Source: Dissophora ornata (lineage: Eukaryota; Mortierellomycota; Mortierellomycetes; Mortierellales; Mortierellaceae). Taken from it: a stretch of 22,240 bases of DNA. Shown here one piece after another: positions 22,101 to 22,240 of this stretch (the first letter of the stretch is position 1; each line of letters begins with the position of its first letter). The notes beneath the pieces were generated by a model. It ran no database searches. It had not been told where the DNA came from and worked only from the letters and a program-made list of their open reading frames with translations. The stretch lies in contig MU617131.1 in NCBI GenBank assembly GCA_025201705.1, forward strand, positions 1 through 22,240. The letters are read 5' to 3'. The translations under genes and the position numbers were made by a program.

Positions 22101-22240
22101 CTATTTTGATTGAAAAAAAAAGCGCGGGAACGCGGGAAGTGGAGAAGAGTTGATTTGCTTTAGCTCGTTGATTAGGCAGCGACGGAGCTGACACCGCGCT
22201 GTAAACAACATACGCTAGCGGGAACTCAACCCAAAAAAAA
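22101..22240 (-). other. Probable intron of the right-edge gene
   Basis: Sequence upstream of the exon at 22100 ends with a T-tract and AATAG on the minus strand. No further coding exon can be defended before the window edge. Confidence 0.45.

Overview
This is nuclear DNA of a filamentous, early-diverging fungus. Genes are rich in introns (mostly 53-143 nt, GT-AG, with CTRAC-like branch sites). Proteins carry long Ser/Gly/Gln-rich inserts, and there is a chitin-synthase-family gene and a decayed LINE with an RNase H domain. Together these fit Mucoromycota/Mortierellomycota (Mortierella-like); that placement is inference. All gene models come from hand-joined exons whose reading phases agree at each junction, checked against remembered family signatures and not against a database.

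Layout. (1) 1-150 (+): the last ubiquitin unit of a polyubiquitin gene. (2) 641-2747 (+): a five-exon BRO1-domain gene, best matched by palC of the ambient-pH (Pal/Rim) pathway. (3) 2954-9141 (-): a 14-exon exportin-7 gene with an 845-nt first intron that has a GC-AG border; it converges on palC. (4) 9142-10884: the exportin-7 upstream region, then a frameshifted LINE/RNase H remnant. (5) 10885-14589 (-): a nine-exon TBC1D5-type Rab GAP with both catalytic fingers. (6) 15041-19987 (-): a four-exon gene fusing N-terminal ankyrin repeats to a cytochrome-b5-like and chitin-synthase-type GT2 region. Its DxD and QxxRW motifs are altered, so it looks like a membrane pseudo-enzyme. (7) 19988-21707: a long stretch with no gene I can support. 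(8) 21708-22100 (-): the 3' end of an unidentified gene that runs off the right edge.

These are separate eukaryotic transcription units, not an operon. There is a loose trafficking theme: ubiquitin and a BRO1/ESCRT-linked protein, a retromer/Rab7-type GAP, and a polytopic chitin-synthase-like protein whose relatives travel through endosomes and chitosomes. I would not read co-function into the order. The most unusual item is the ankyrin/chitin-synthase-like pseudo-enzyme; second is the GC-AG first intron of exportin-7.
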